Made by a program: the position numbers and the translations under genes | Notes under the pieces: model-generated | Seen by the model: only the letters and a program-made list of their open reading frames with translations | The model's database searches: none | What the model was told of the DNA's origin: nothing | Part shown: positions 53,993-64,000 of the stretch, piece after piece | Layout: the number at the start of each line of letters is the position of its first letter | Position numbering within the stretch: the first letter of the stretch is position 1 | Assembly (NCBI GenBank): GCA_001939145.1 | Contig: LSRX01000056.1 | Coordinates: 35,341 to 99,340, forward strand | DNA from: Symbiodinium microadriaticum | Lineage: Eukaryota; Sar; Dinophyceae; Suessiales; Symbiodiniaceae | Direction of reading: 5' to 3' | Length of the DNA stretch: 64,000 nucleotides

Positions 53993-55110
53993 GACTACTG
54001 CCTCAAAGAGTTGACCAAGAAGTTTCCCTCTTCCTTGCGAGTAGAGCGTTTGAAAGGCAGGGCCAAGGCGAAGGGAGACCTCATGGAGGAGAAGCGCACT
54101 TTCCGACTAGGCATCGAGAAGGAAAGCTTGGCAGACTGGAAGGAGGCGAATATAGGGCATGAAGTGTGTGCAAGAGAGAGAGAGAGAGAGAGAGAGAGCG
54201 ACAGGGTGCACGTGAGTCCACGTGAATCCCAGGCCGAGAAGATCTATCAGAAGATCCTGGCGGCCAAGCCTGAGGCTGCGGCTGTGGCTGCCTGCCTGCG
54301 GCTGCCTGCGGCTGTGGCAAAATGCCTTTGCCATGGCTTCTGCCTTGTTCAGGATACCGTGACTCACAAGCGCCTCATCGCTATGCGGAGCCCCAAGCCC
54401 CTGCCTTCCTTCTTCCTTTCGTGGTGTGCCTTTCGGCTGGAGGTACAAGCAGAGCGGCAAAGTCCCTGAGGAACCGAGAGAGGGCAGGGTGCATTGGACA
54501 GTCCGCATCACGGCAGGCCATCGAGTCGATCAACACTTACTTGGAGACCTTCAGCACGGACTCCGAGGAGCCGATCAAGTGGCAGCAACACACCGAAGGA
54601 GCCTATTCCTGTTCCTTGAAGGTGTGGCACGAGCTCGGCGAGCTCTATGTCGAGGCGGGCTCTTTTTTTCTCTCATTTGCATCTTCCAAAAGTGGCCAAG
54701 CGCCATCCTGCCAGTCCGGAATGCTGCAGCGTGCAGTCTTCTGCTTCGAAGAGCTCATTGTCCACAATCCCCGGTCAATGCCCGCAGCTCAGCACCTGCA
54801 AAGGCACGGCGCAAACAAGGTGATAGCCGTCGGCGTCGGCAGTCTATAGGATTACTTAGGTGTGCACTAGGTAACAGCCGAGGTACAACATCCTTACGTA
54901 TGCAGAGCTGCTTTACTCCACGGGAGACCTCGAGACCAGCAGGAAGTCGGCGGCTGATGGCGCGTGAGCATCCATGGAGCGGAGCGAGCATAGTTTTTTG
55001 TTTTCTGAGGTATTTCAGCTTAGCGGCATATCTTGACGGTGCAAATCTTCGTGCCCTTTGGGGGCTGGTCGCATGCAATATGGCCTGGCCCCTCTCTGGT
55101 CCGTAGCAGT
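53993..55110 (+). CDS. EMC2: EMC2 (ER membrane protein complex subunit 2), multi-exon, 5' end not identified
   Basis: Exons in order: DYCLKELTKKFPSSLRVERL with KGRAKAKGDLME (53,993-54,088); AEKIYQKILAAKPE (54,233-54,274); DTVTHKRLIAM (54,353-54,387); YKQSGKVPE (54,443-54,470); AIESINTYLETFSTDSE (54,517-54,567); VWHELGELYVEA (54,622-54,657); LQRAVFCFEELIVHNPRSM (about 54,718-54,785); YAELLYSTGDLETSRK (54,905-54,955); YFSLAAYLDGANLRALWGLV with ACNMA (55,009-55,083). This follows EMC2 closely, including the TPR helices (AEKIY..IL, AI..LN.YLE, WHEL.ELY, AFC.EELI..NP, YAE..Y..G..E.SRKYF..AL). EMC2 is the cytosolic TPR subunit of the ER membrane insertase. Introns are 46-144 bp and start with GA or GC. 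Confidence 0.88.
54173..54198 (+). repeat. (GA)n microsatellite inside an EMC2 intron
   Basis: A GA run of about 26 bp within the intron 54,089-54,232. Confidence 0.9.
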
Positions 55111-57600
55111 TTCTCGCTGCTTCGAAGACTCGAGGCGCTGATGGAAAAGGACAAGACACGCGAGAAGCAGCTTGGCTGAGCGGAGTAGTGCACCGAACAA
55201 GAAAGCGCGCTTCGCATCGCTTCGGGGGAGGTCCAAGCAGCTTCAGGAGCTGCAGAAGTTCACCGTGCAAAGGCTACGATCTGCGCACCTCGGAAGCTGA
55301 TTTCAGGGGCACGTCCGTGGCTACGTATCGCCACGTAACTCGAAAGCCCAAGCTGCGAGCGACGCGCCGCGGCATGCGCACCCGTCTGTCTAAGCAGGCC
55401 GGCTCCAGCTGGAGCTTAGAGACTGCCAGGTTGCCCCGGGAACATCTGAAAACATAACAGACGGTTTTCCCCCGAAATGTTCAAAATGCCAGTCTGCTTG
55501 TGACAGAACATGAGTTCAACGAACTCCTGCTAATCAAGCCGCTTTGACAATGCAAACTTGAGGCAATAGTTTTGCTGGTAACGGAGTAACTCTCGGAGAT
55601 GGCTTGGTGGGCGAGAATTTCCCGGTTTTGAGGTGGGTTCTCATCTGACCCGCCGAAGTTTTGAGGTTTAGTCCCAACCACCAGCAACTCTGGGATTGCA
55701 GGCCCCCCTTGACATTGTTTCAATGGTCGGAAGGGTTGCGGCACTCCTGCTCAGGCCTCGTTTCTTTTTTTTTTTTTTCTGAGCTCCGCGTTTTGCGGTG
55801 GCCAAGTTAGTTGCGTCCTAGGACGGACATCCCGGGACTGTTTTTTGGGTTGTTGCAGCTGTTGCAAGCGGTCTTGGTGAAAAGGCATTCAATCATCAGA
55901 AAATGGCGAAGCTATCCCCAAGGGCATGGTTTCAGGCATAAGCCAGAAAATCTAGGGTAGGGACAGCCCCTTCTGCCGGATACCTCCAATGAAGGTCGTA
56001 GATATCTCTAGTGCGTATTCCCGGTACATCCACCGCTTTTGTCGGGGATGGGGCGGGCTGGGGACAGCACCGAGACGGCAGAGGTTGTGAACCAGACCTG
56101 TGTTCGTGCTTGCCCACCCCCGCTTGCCCAGAAAACTTTTCGCACGGTGATCGCTAACATGCCTTGGAGTGTTCTCCATCGCGACGAGCAGCTCGAGAGC
56201 CGCAGGCTCGCATCACGGCGATCTGGTGGCTCTCCGGGCGAGTGGTAGACAGCTTCCCCAAACAATGGCACAATAGGATCAGCGAGCATCCCGGGCACTG
56301 TCAGCTATTGCAGCGAGCTGGCCGCCCCGGGGAAGAAGGACTTGAGGTCTCCCGGTAGCTCAGATAATTGGGCGCGACAGGGTGTGCGTCATGCAACCTC
56401 GCTTGTTCTAGGTCGTGAACATTTGTGCCTCCCGAACGAATTCTGCGAATTTCCTGGCACGGTTTTGGAGTGTTCTGGTCGGAGTCTGCATGTCAGCGTG
56501 TCTGTTCTTCAACTTGCCTTCCATTTGCTCGCTCTCTGCGAGTGTTGCTCATGCTTCTGCACGTGACGTATACGTGACACATGACTCGTGACACACGTGA
56601 CACACGTGACGCATGAAGCTTGTGGCAGCTTGTGGTTGCCTTTATCGCAGGTACAAAGACTTCGGCGCTGGCCATGGCGCGGGTCTCGGCTTCCTGGCCC
56701 CCTGCCCCTTTGGGCCCTTGGAGTTGGAGCCCCCTTTTGGGTTTCGGCCCCTCAGGCAAAGCTGCGTTGACCCTTCTGGCCGCGGCGCCGGTTGCCAGTT
56801 GACACCTTCGCTGAATTTTGGAACTCCGAAAGGAAGCCGAAGAGGGATATTCTTTGCGGAGGGTCATGTACTCCTTCGCGCAGCTGATGAATTCAGGCTA
56901 GTATATGGCCCTTGGCTCAAGCAAGCTTGTGAAAGCACCGGCACCGAGCTTCACCGACGCGAACACAGACCTTAAGAACGTGTCCATGCCGAGCCCTAGA
57001 GCGGCCATGTGTTTCTGCGCAGCGACCAGTCAGCAGCCTGTGCCTTACTCCAACATCGCTGTGGCAGTCGACTTCCTTTTTGCCAGCTGGCCCCAGGTAA
57101 ACCGCCACCGTCATGGGCAATCAGCAAGTCAGGCATCCCCGTGGCTGCCAGCGCTACCTCCACACCCTTCCCCGCCCGGGGTCCTCCGTTGCCAATCCTT
57201 CGTAAAGCATCAGCAATGCAGATGCAAAGCAGGCAGAGGGCTTTGGCCAGCCGGGGATCAGGCGGGTCTCGCGCAGGAAGAGCCGCCTCTGCATGTTGGG
57301 GCATGGGGAGGTGTCGCTTTGCCGAGCGCCCCACTGCCAGCCCCTTCGCAAACAGGGGCCGCAGCCTCGAACCCTCCTCGGACATCCTCGCACCTCGGAG
57401 CCTCGCTCCCGCGTCAGGACGCTGCGCTGACGATTGCAGACTCCGAGAAAGACGATCGTCTCGAGCTTAGGCTTGAAATGGCATAACGCCCGCAAAGGCA
57501 ACTCGCAGCTCGGCCGAGGCATCCCTGTCGTCTTCACTTGGACACACGGCGGCGGCAGCCTCAGCAGCCTGAGGGGAAAGCGGTGCCCTCGCCCCACTGT
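55111..57600. other. Unassigned sequence between EMC2 and the AMPK beta gene
   Basis: May hold the last EMC2 exon (a stop-terminated basic stretch near 55,110-55,178) and 5' exons of the kinase subunit gene. At 56,899-56,911 the sequence CCCTTGGCTCAAG matches the last ten bases of the dinoflagellate spliced leader (TTGGCTCAAG). A poly-T run lies at 55,767-55,779. No other domain is recognised. Confidence 0.35.
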
Positions 57601-57614
57601 TCGGCTGTCCCTAG

Positions 57615-58910
57615 CCTAGGTCAGAATGTCTTCCTCGCGGCCTCCTTCAATGGCTGGCGCGACCAGATCCCCATGGTCCGCTCCGGGTGCGCCCCTCCCT
57701 GCGCCCCAACATCGCCCTTCTCGTAGCTTCGCTACATTCGCAGGCAGGAGTTCTCGGTGGTCCAGGAGCTCCCACGAGGTGCGAACCTGAAGACCTCTGG
57801 CCCCGCCTGTCTTGGCCAGCGCAGGTGTGCACCAGTACAAGTTCATTGTGGATGATCAGTGGCGCTTTGCACCGGATCAACCCAGTCGCTTGGCCTCCTT
57901 ACTGTCTTCCGGCAAATGCATGTGCGGTTTTGCGGAGTTGCGTCAGCCAAGGAATGCAAGATAGTCGGACTGGCAAGTTTCATCTTTGCCGGCCTCACGG
58001 GGTAGTTTTGCTGTGTTCCCTCCTCTTACAGGTCAAGGCAACATGAACAATGTGCTCGACATCTCTGCGTATCAGCGATTTCAGGCACTTCGAAGTCTTT
58101 TTTCTTGGACGTGCTTCAGCGACTCGTGTTGCATAACAGATTTCGCAGGTGTCCTTGGAGGAAAAGGAAGCTCCAATGAAATACGGACAGATGATTCCGG
58201 ATCCCAACGCCTTGCCTGCAAGTTTGTGTGGACTGTCGTCCCAGCTGCAGCTGTGCTCTCGGGCCCTTTTGCATGCCAGGACTACACGTTGGATGCGCCA
58301 GTCGTGCCGATGGCCAGGGCCAAAGACCGAGAAGGCTCTGTAGAGTCTCTACGGAGGGTGCGGAGAGCGCAGGTGCTGGGGAAGAGCACCTACGCTGCGA
58401 TCCCCACACGGTGCGCCAGACGGATATATAGAGGTTTGTGGTGATATTTCGAGAGAGATAGACTTCCCAAAACAAAAAGAGAGACTCTCTGTATAGAGAG
58501 TCTCGGAGACTGCGGAGCGCGCCAGCGGACGCGGGGAGCTCTCCGCAAGCGACAGGTTGGCACCTGGCCAGGGCCCGTGCAGCCCTCAGAGGGAGAGGGA
58601 GAGGGAGAGGGAGGAGAGGGAGGAGAGGCGGAGACGGTGGGAGCGACGGTGGGAGCGTCGCTCTCCTCGGTGCGCTGGGCCGCGCCTCGGCCGCCGCCTT
58701 CTGAGATGTGGCAGGATGAACATTCCGACGCACTGCCTCTGTGATCACATCTACTTGCGCGAGCGGAGCGACGATGCTCCCTTTGTGGCATCCCAGCTGC
58801 AAGCACAAGCCGTTGACCACGCAGCTGAGTCTCAGCGGACTGAGCGAGGTTGCAGTGACGCACCGCTACGGCCAGAAATACTCTACAACTGCCAGGGCCT
58901 GGCCCGGTTT
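57615..58910 (+). CDS. AMPK/SNF1 kinase beta subunit (CBM48 plus C-terminal domain), multi-exon
   Basis: GQNVFLAASFNGWRDQIPMV (57,621-57,680) is the first half of the glycogen-binding CBM48 (V.V.GSFN.W...IPM). GVHQYKFIVDDQWRFAPDQP (57,826-57,886) is its second half, with the Y-K-F-x-V-D-x-x-W motif. GQGNMNNVLDIS (58,032-58,070) follows the domain as in AMPK beta subunits. After further exons (EKEAPMKYGQMIPDP, 58,160-58,205), NIPTHCLCDHIYLRE (about 58,720-58,765) and VAVTHRYGQKYSTT (58,849-58,892) match the C-terminal association domain (PPHLLNHLY..., SATHRYKKKYVTT). The beta subunit holds the alpha and gamma subunits together and senses glycogen or starch. Exon limits are approximate and the start is not identified. 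Confidence 0.82.
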
Positions 58911-60720
58911 CGGAGCTGCATACAAAACACAAACGGAGGGGATTCTGTGCCTTCAAGGTCTACGTTGCTCGAAGTAGCTTTGGAGACTCTGAAAGGTTCG
59001 GGCCCCAAGCCACCGAAGCGGTTCTTGTGTTGGCTGAGCTGCTCTTTGTCGGCAGGGCCCAGGCGACTGCTGGCCGGGTGCCCGGTTAACGTTGGCTTTT
59101 GCCATGCTCTGGCCATGCTTCGCGCCCTGGCCGCCCTGGAGGCTTCAACCCTTTGAAAGCAGCCATTCGCCGAACCGCGAAATGCAGTTTCTGACGCTGT
59201 TTCGAACTTCAGTGTCCGAGTGGCCGCAAGAGCTAAGAGAGCTGTTGCAAGAGCAAAGGATACGATAAGACTTTCTTTAAGTCTCCGGAAGTGTCGGGAC
59301 TGTGACATGCACAGCGCTTTTTGGCCCCGGTACCGCGCCGCGGATCAAGAAGGAGACGCCGGCGACTCTTCCTGAAAAGAGGCGGATTCCCCAAACTATC
59401 GGAGCTTCAGTCTGACACGGTTTGTTTTCGCTTTGCAGAAACACAAGAAGCCCGGCGGCTGTTTTTGGTCAGAGACGTTGGCTCAAGGAAGGAAGAGTAA
59501 CCAACAGAGAGGGTAAGAGAGGCTCTCTCAGAGGAGGTTGGAGGTTTCTTGTGGGCGCCGAGCAGCGCCTGGCGAAGGCAGCGCTTCTGCGGCGAAGGCG
59601 CGCAGAGCGCCGGCGGTCTGAGTTTCTGATGCTTCCGTGCCGTGCGCAGGAAGCGCTGCTTGCGATTGAAGAGCCTTTTTTCGACTCGGTTTGAGACTGC
59701 ATGGATTACTTTGCCATTGGTGGCAAGCCTTTTCTGCCGTCCGCTGAGAGCAGAGCACTCCTTGTACGGGGCGGGCCCCGGAGGGGAGTTTTGCCAAGCG
59801 GGCCCTGAGCTGAGGTCCAGATTTCCTCCGCACATCCCGGGGATCTTCAACCCCCAGGCTGCGTTACAGCGCTTCGAGGAGGTGCGAGTGAGTTGTCGCC
59901 ACCCGTGTCAGGAGCAGAGCCACCAGGACTCAGCGCGGTTGGCGCGGCGAAACGCAGCCACTCTCCTCTTGCCTCTGCGGGTTTGCAGGAACCGTCGCCA
60001 GGCGACTGCTCAGCGACCAATCCCGCGTGGTCCTGAGAGCTGTTCTGTGTGCTGGGAAACACCGAGCTTACAGACGAGAGTCAGTCGCACGGAGAGGGGC
60101 GAGAGAGAGAGAGCGCCGCGAGAGAGCACGCAGGACCACCTCGTGGATGGCCACGCTCTGAAGGCCTTGCAGGCGCCGCGGGGCGCGGCTTTTGCCAGGG
60201 AGATCTCTTCCTCCCTATAGATTGCAGCGGAGTTGCAGCAGTGGGCCACCCCCCCTGTGGAGGCCTTTCAGAAGGCGCAGGCACAGTTCCAGCAGGCGCA
60301 ACGTCCCGCTTAGACTTGGCCACAGAAGGCTCCGGCGTTTTTGGCCCGGCAGGCACAGGCTCTGGCGGCCGATCAAGCCAACTACCGGTCTTCGAGAGGC
60401 TCGCGGAGAGTGAGCAAAGAGCTGAGACCAAGAACTCCTTGAGCCCTCCACCCCGGCCTCGAACCGGCCCAACTTGACCAAGGCAAATGATATCCGACCC
60501 CCAATCGAGCATTGCGTTTAAACGTTCTCCGCCTGCAGTTCCGTGTCTTCCGGGTGATGGACCACAACACATTGGTGCACTGAAGAGACGGCAGCAAATT
60601 CGTCCTGCATGCAGTGCGCGTCGTACTGTTCTGGCGGTCTAGAGTCTAGAACCTATATGAACTGGCAGGAAGCATTTTCTGCGCGGGTTCGAGGGTTGAG
60701 GGTCGGGACAAAGATCAAAC
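58911..60720. other. Unassigned sequence
   Basis: Coding-like plus-strand stretches lie at 59,815-59,880 (PHIPGIFNPQAALQRFEEVR) and 60,222-60,310 (IAAELQQWATPPVEAFQKAQ then AQFQQAQRPA), the latter a Gln/Ala-rich helix. They may be exons of one gene but no family is recognised. A further TTGGCTCAAG occurs at 59,471-59,480. Confidence 0.35.
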
Positions 60721-60734
60721 ATTTTTGTCCGTGA

Positions 60735-60965
60735 GCCTTGACCCGGTGAAGAGGACATCGGAAAACAAAAGGGCGAAATCAACAAAGCAAACTCGGAACA
60801 CACGGAGGATGATTTCCGAAAACGGCCGGTCAGGCTCACAAAACCGGAATCAGAAAACAACGACGATATCAGAAAACAGCCCAGAATCAGAAAACAAAAT
60901 CCGAAAACAGGAAAGACAAACTCAGAAAACGGATGTAACAACAACAGAAAACAACAAAAAAGTCA
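60735..60965 (+). repeat. CAGAAAAC-rich block, left flank of the palindromic satellite
   Basis: The phrase (T)CAGAAAAC or CCGAAAAC recurs about ten times at 9-30-bp intervals. The complementary phrase GTTTTCTGA fills the opposite flank at 63,215-63,420, so the two blocks are inverted relative to each other. Confidence 0.8.
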
Positions 60966-61079
60966 CTATACGACCCTAAACCTTCAACAAATCCTCCCTG
61001 ACTTTGCGGTGGTTCTTCTACGACCTCATCTTGGCGGACGTGGACCAGCACGAGGCCCAGCCTGGCCAAGGTCCTCTCA

Positions 61080-63125
61080 CCCATCGGTCTTGGCACCAAA
61101 CCGCCCCTTTGTTTTGGCCACAAACCGAGCAGTGAAGGAAGGCCCCGCTCGTTTCATTCCTTCGGTTTTGGCCACGAACCAAGAGGTGAAGGAAGGCCGC
61201 GGTCCTTTCACGCCTCGGTTTTGGCCACAAATCGAGAGGTGAAGGACGGCCGCGGCACCAAACCGAGAGGCTCGCGGCACCAAACCGAGAGGTGAAGGAA
61301 GGCCGCGTTCCTTTCACCCCTCGGTTTTGGCAACAAACCGAGAGGTGAAGGAAGGCCGCGGTCCTTTCACCCTCGGTTTTGGCCACAAATCGAGAGGTGA
61401 AGGACGGCCGCGGCACCAAACCGAGAGGTGAAGGAAGGCCGCGTTCCTTTCACCCCTCGGTTTTGGCAACAAACCGAAAGGTGAAGGAAGGCCGCGGTCC
61501 TTTCACCCTCGGTTTTGGCCGCACCGAGAGGTGAAGGAAGGCCGCGTTTCTTTCACCCCTCGGTTTTGGCAACAAACCGAAAGGGTGAAGGAAGGCCGCG
61601 GTCCTTTCGTCGGTTTTGGCCACAAACCGAAAGGTGAAGGAAGGTCGCGGTCCTTTCATCCCTCGGTTTGTGGCCCGAGAGGTGAAGGAAGGCCGTGGTC
61701 CTTTCACCCCTTCGGTTTTAGCCACAAACCGAGAGGCGAAGGAAGGCCGCCTTCCCTTTCATCCCTCGGTTTTGGCCACACAGCGAGAGGTGAAGGAAGG
61801 CCGCGGTCCTTTCACCCATCGGTTTTGGCCACGAACCAAGAGGTGAAGGAAGGCCGCGGTCCTTTCACCCCTCGGTTTTGGCCACAAACCAAAAGGTGAA
61901 GGAAGGCCGCGGTCCGTTGACCCCTCGGTTTTGGCCACACATCGAGAGGTGAAGGAAGGCCGCGGTCCTTTCACCCCTCGGTTTTGGCCACAAATCGAGA
62001 GACGAAGGAAGGCCGCGGTCCTTTCACCCTTTCGGTTTTAGCCACAAACCGAGGGGCGAAGGAAGGCCGCGGTCCTTTCACCCCTCGGTTTTGGCCACAA
62101 ACCGAGAGGTGAAGGAAGCCTTTCACCCTTTGCTTTGGCCACACATCGAGAGGTGAAGGAAGGCCGCGGTCCTTTCACCGGTTTTGGCCACAAACCGAGA
62201 GGTGAAGGAAGCCTTTCACCCTTTGTTTTGGCCACAAACCGAAAGGGTGAAGGAAGGCCGCGGTCCTTTCACCCCCTGGTTTTGGCCACAAAACGAGAGG
62301 TGAAGGAAGCCTTTCACCCTTTGTTTTGGCCACAACCCGAGAGGGTGACGGAAGGCCGCGGTCCTTTCACCCCTTTCACCCCTTGGTTTTGGCCACAAAC
62401 CGAGAGGTGCAGGAAGGCCGCGGTCCTTTCACCCCTCAGATTTGGCCACACACCGAGAGGCCGCGGTCCTTTACCCCTCGGTGTTGGCCACACACCGAGA
62501 GGTGAAGGAAGGCCGCGGTCCTTTCACCCCTCGGTTTTGGCAACGAACCGACAGGTGAAGGAAGGCCGCGGAAGGCCGCGGCTTTCACTCCTCGGCTTTG
62601 GCAACAAACCGACAGGTGAAGGAAGGCCGCGGAAGGCCGCGGTCCTTTCACCCCTCGGTTTTGGCCCATTTTGGCACCAAACCAAACCGAGAGGTGAAGG
62701 TTCGGCCACAAACCGATAGGTGAAGGAAGGCCGCCGTCCTTTCACCTCTCGGTTTTGCCCACAAACCGGGAGGTGAAGGAAGGCGTCGCTCGCTTCAGCA
62801 CAAATCGAGTGGTGAAGGAAAGCCGCGCTCCTTCCACCTCTCTGTTTTGGCCACAAGCCGGGCGGTGAAGGAAGGCCGCGGTCCGTTCACCCCTCGGTTT
62901 TGGCCACAAACCGAGAGGTCAAGGAAGGCCGCGGTCCTTTCACCCCTCGGTTCTGGCCACAAACCAAAAGGTGAAGGAAGGCCGCGGTCCGTTGACCCCT
63001 CGGTTTCGGCCACAAATCGAGAGGTGAAGCAAGGCCGCGCTCTTTTCACCTTCGGATTTTGGCCAAAACCGAGAGGTGAAGGAAGGACGCGCTCCTTTCA
63101 CCCCGCTGATTTGGCCACTAACCTA
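61080..63125. repeat. Satellite array of 53-bp palindromic units (~38 units)
   Basis: Each unit consists of AAACCGAGAGGTGAAGGA, a short centre AGGCCGCGG, then TCCTTTCACCCCTCGGTTT and the spacer TGGCCAC. The two arms are near-perfect reverse complements, so every unit can fold into a hairpin and the array as a whole reads almost alike on both strands. Units differ by small indels and substitutions, and some lack half an arm. Open frames on both strands across the array (KEGRGPFTPRFWPQTER and similar) result from the repeat. Confidence 0.9.
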
Positions 63126-63209
63126 GCAATGCAGAGCGGCACTTCTGTACAGAAGTGCGGTCTCCAGCAACATGGGAATTCTCACGCATTGCAGTGGCTC
63201 TTTTTGCTT

Positions 63210-63420
63210 TTCGTTTTCTGATTTTCGACCGCCCTGTTTTCTGATCCGGTCCGTCGTGTTTTCTGATATTGGCCGTCTAGTTTTATGATTTTTGGTGCGT
63301 CCGTTTGCCTGATTTCGGCTGCCGTTTTCCGATTTTGTTTTCAGATTCGGTCCGGTGATTTCCGACATCGTCCGATCCGTTGTCGAATTTGTTTTCTGAT
63401 TTCCCCCGTACCCAGACGTT
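63210..63420 (-). repeat. GTTTTCTGA-rich block, right flank of the palindromic satellite
   Basis: Repeats of GTTTTCTGAT and related phrases, the complement of the left flank. Its position closes a roughly symmetrical structure from 60,735 to 63,420. Confidence 0.8.
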
Positions 63421-64000
63421 TTGGGCAGCTTATGAGATCAGCGAAGCATCTCTACGCTGCTTTCAGGTTCTTTCTATAGGGTCTGAAGAGGCGCAAGGGC
63501 CTTGCGCCGTAAAAATGGGAAAGCGACCAAGAGACGCAACGGTGGGAGACTGAGACTCGAGGCAGCACGAGAGAGACAAGGCCGGGCGGCCAGCACTGGA
63601 AATCTGCTTTTGCATACTCGCCCTAGCAGAGGGGCATGGTTTAGGGTCTGGGTGCTCTTGCCTTGACCTTTCTGGGCTTTCAGAGTGCAGTGAAGCTCAG
63701 CCTCCACTTGAGCTGTTTGATCTAGAGCCCTCGACCCCATGACAGGGGGAAGAGGACAGTCAGGCAGTTAGGAAAGAAGTTCTTGCCGTTGTTTGACCCT
63801 TTGCCGAGCAAAGGGCAGTTGTGCCTGGACAAGCAGCCGCAAGTGCAGGGGACAGAGAAAGACCGAAAGAAAGACATATACACATATAGACAGAAAGATA
63901 GAAGAGAATCACCGAAAGACATGAAGAGAGATAGGGAGAGTGCAGGGGTTGTGTTTGAAGAGCATTTCGAGCCACACAAACCCCCCAACAACAGCACGCC
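63421..64000. other. Unassigned right end
   Basis: No domain recognised. A purine-rich stretch with AGAAAGA phrases lies at 63,860-63,915. Confidence 0.4.

Noticed and set aside
61080-63125. Protein-coding frames over the 60-63 kb region on both strands
   Set aside because: They are products of the palindromic 53-bp repeat and shift frame whenever a unit has an indel.
1-64000. tRNA, rRNA, snRNA genes or a CRISPR array
   Set aside because: I looked for typical tRNA arms and conserved rRNA/snRNA phrases by eye and saw none. Repeats present are satellites and transposons, not CRISPR.

Overview
The window looks like nuclear DNA of a dinoflagellate. It is GC-rich and eukaryotic, and intron-containing housekeeping genes are separated by very large amounts of retroelement sequence. 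The best evidence for the lineage is in the EMC2 gene near 54 kb. Homology places its exons unambiguously, and its very short introns (46-144 bp) start with GA or GC instead of GT, each lying between AG|G on both sides; this is the known dinoflagellate intron style. A Ty1/copia element with CCCH-finger Gag, a DIRS-type element with a tyrosine recombinase and a methyltransferase-like domain, a Penelope-like element and MORN-repeat proteins fit the same lineage. The species cannot be named from the window.

Layout. 0-4.1 kb: a decayed gag fragment (minus strand) next to a 454-bp foldback/MITE, then unassigned GC-rich sequence. 4,133-17,480: a complete Ty1/copia-class LTR retrotransposon of 13,348 bp, with identical 174-bp LTRs and a 5-bp target duplication TGCCT. 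After gag-protease-integrase-RT-RNase H it carries about 5 kb of extra coding sequence: a 2OG-Fe(II) dioxygenase-like domain, an SGNH-hydrolase-like domain and a Tpt1/KptA-like RNA 2'-phosphotransferase domain with a zinc ribbon. 17.5-21.0 kb: no gene recognised, AT microsatellites. 21.0-26.3 kb: a minus-strand copia remnant split by a plus-strand Penelope-like element with ~180-bp terminal direct repeats and an unusually long (~130 bp) target duplication. 26.3-30.5 kb: unassigned. 30.5-37.0 kb: a MORN-repeat gene, a mitochondrial carrier of the SLC25A39/40 (Mtm1) type and another MORN fragment. 37.6-44.5 kb: a tandem repeat, then a decayed DIRS-like element. 44.7-46.0 kb: a CCHC gag remnant and charged ORFs. 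46.6-48.8 kb: a medium-chain dehydrogenase/quinone-oxidoreductase gene. 49.7-50.6 kb: a second MORN-repeat gene. 54.0-55.1 kb: EMC2. 57.6-58.9 kb: an AMPK/SNF1 beta subunit. 60.7-63.4 kb: a ~2-kb satellite of 53-bp palindromic units flanked by opposed CAGAAAAC-rich blocks.

The most unusual signal is inside the copia element. Twenty-one short (22-24 nt) hairpins, plus one collapsed copy, all in the element's sense orientation, share only a CAGC...GCCG frame. Their 4-5-bp inner stems differ from copy to copy but stay complementary, and the first stem pair also co-varies (C/G, G/C, T/A, A/T). I saw none outside the element or on its other strand. Several reading-frame breaks sit exactly at these hairpins although the two LTRs are identical. 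A 134-bp sequence that interrupts the element's second CCCH finger has an inverted near-identical copy at 50.8 kb.

The host genes appear unrelated in function (ER membrane insertase subunit, energy-sensor kinase subunit, mitochondrial carrier, oxidoreductase, MORN scaffold proteins), and all read on the plus strand. Domain calls come from reading motifs by eye; no database search was possible.
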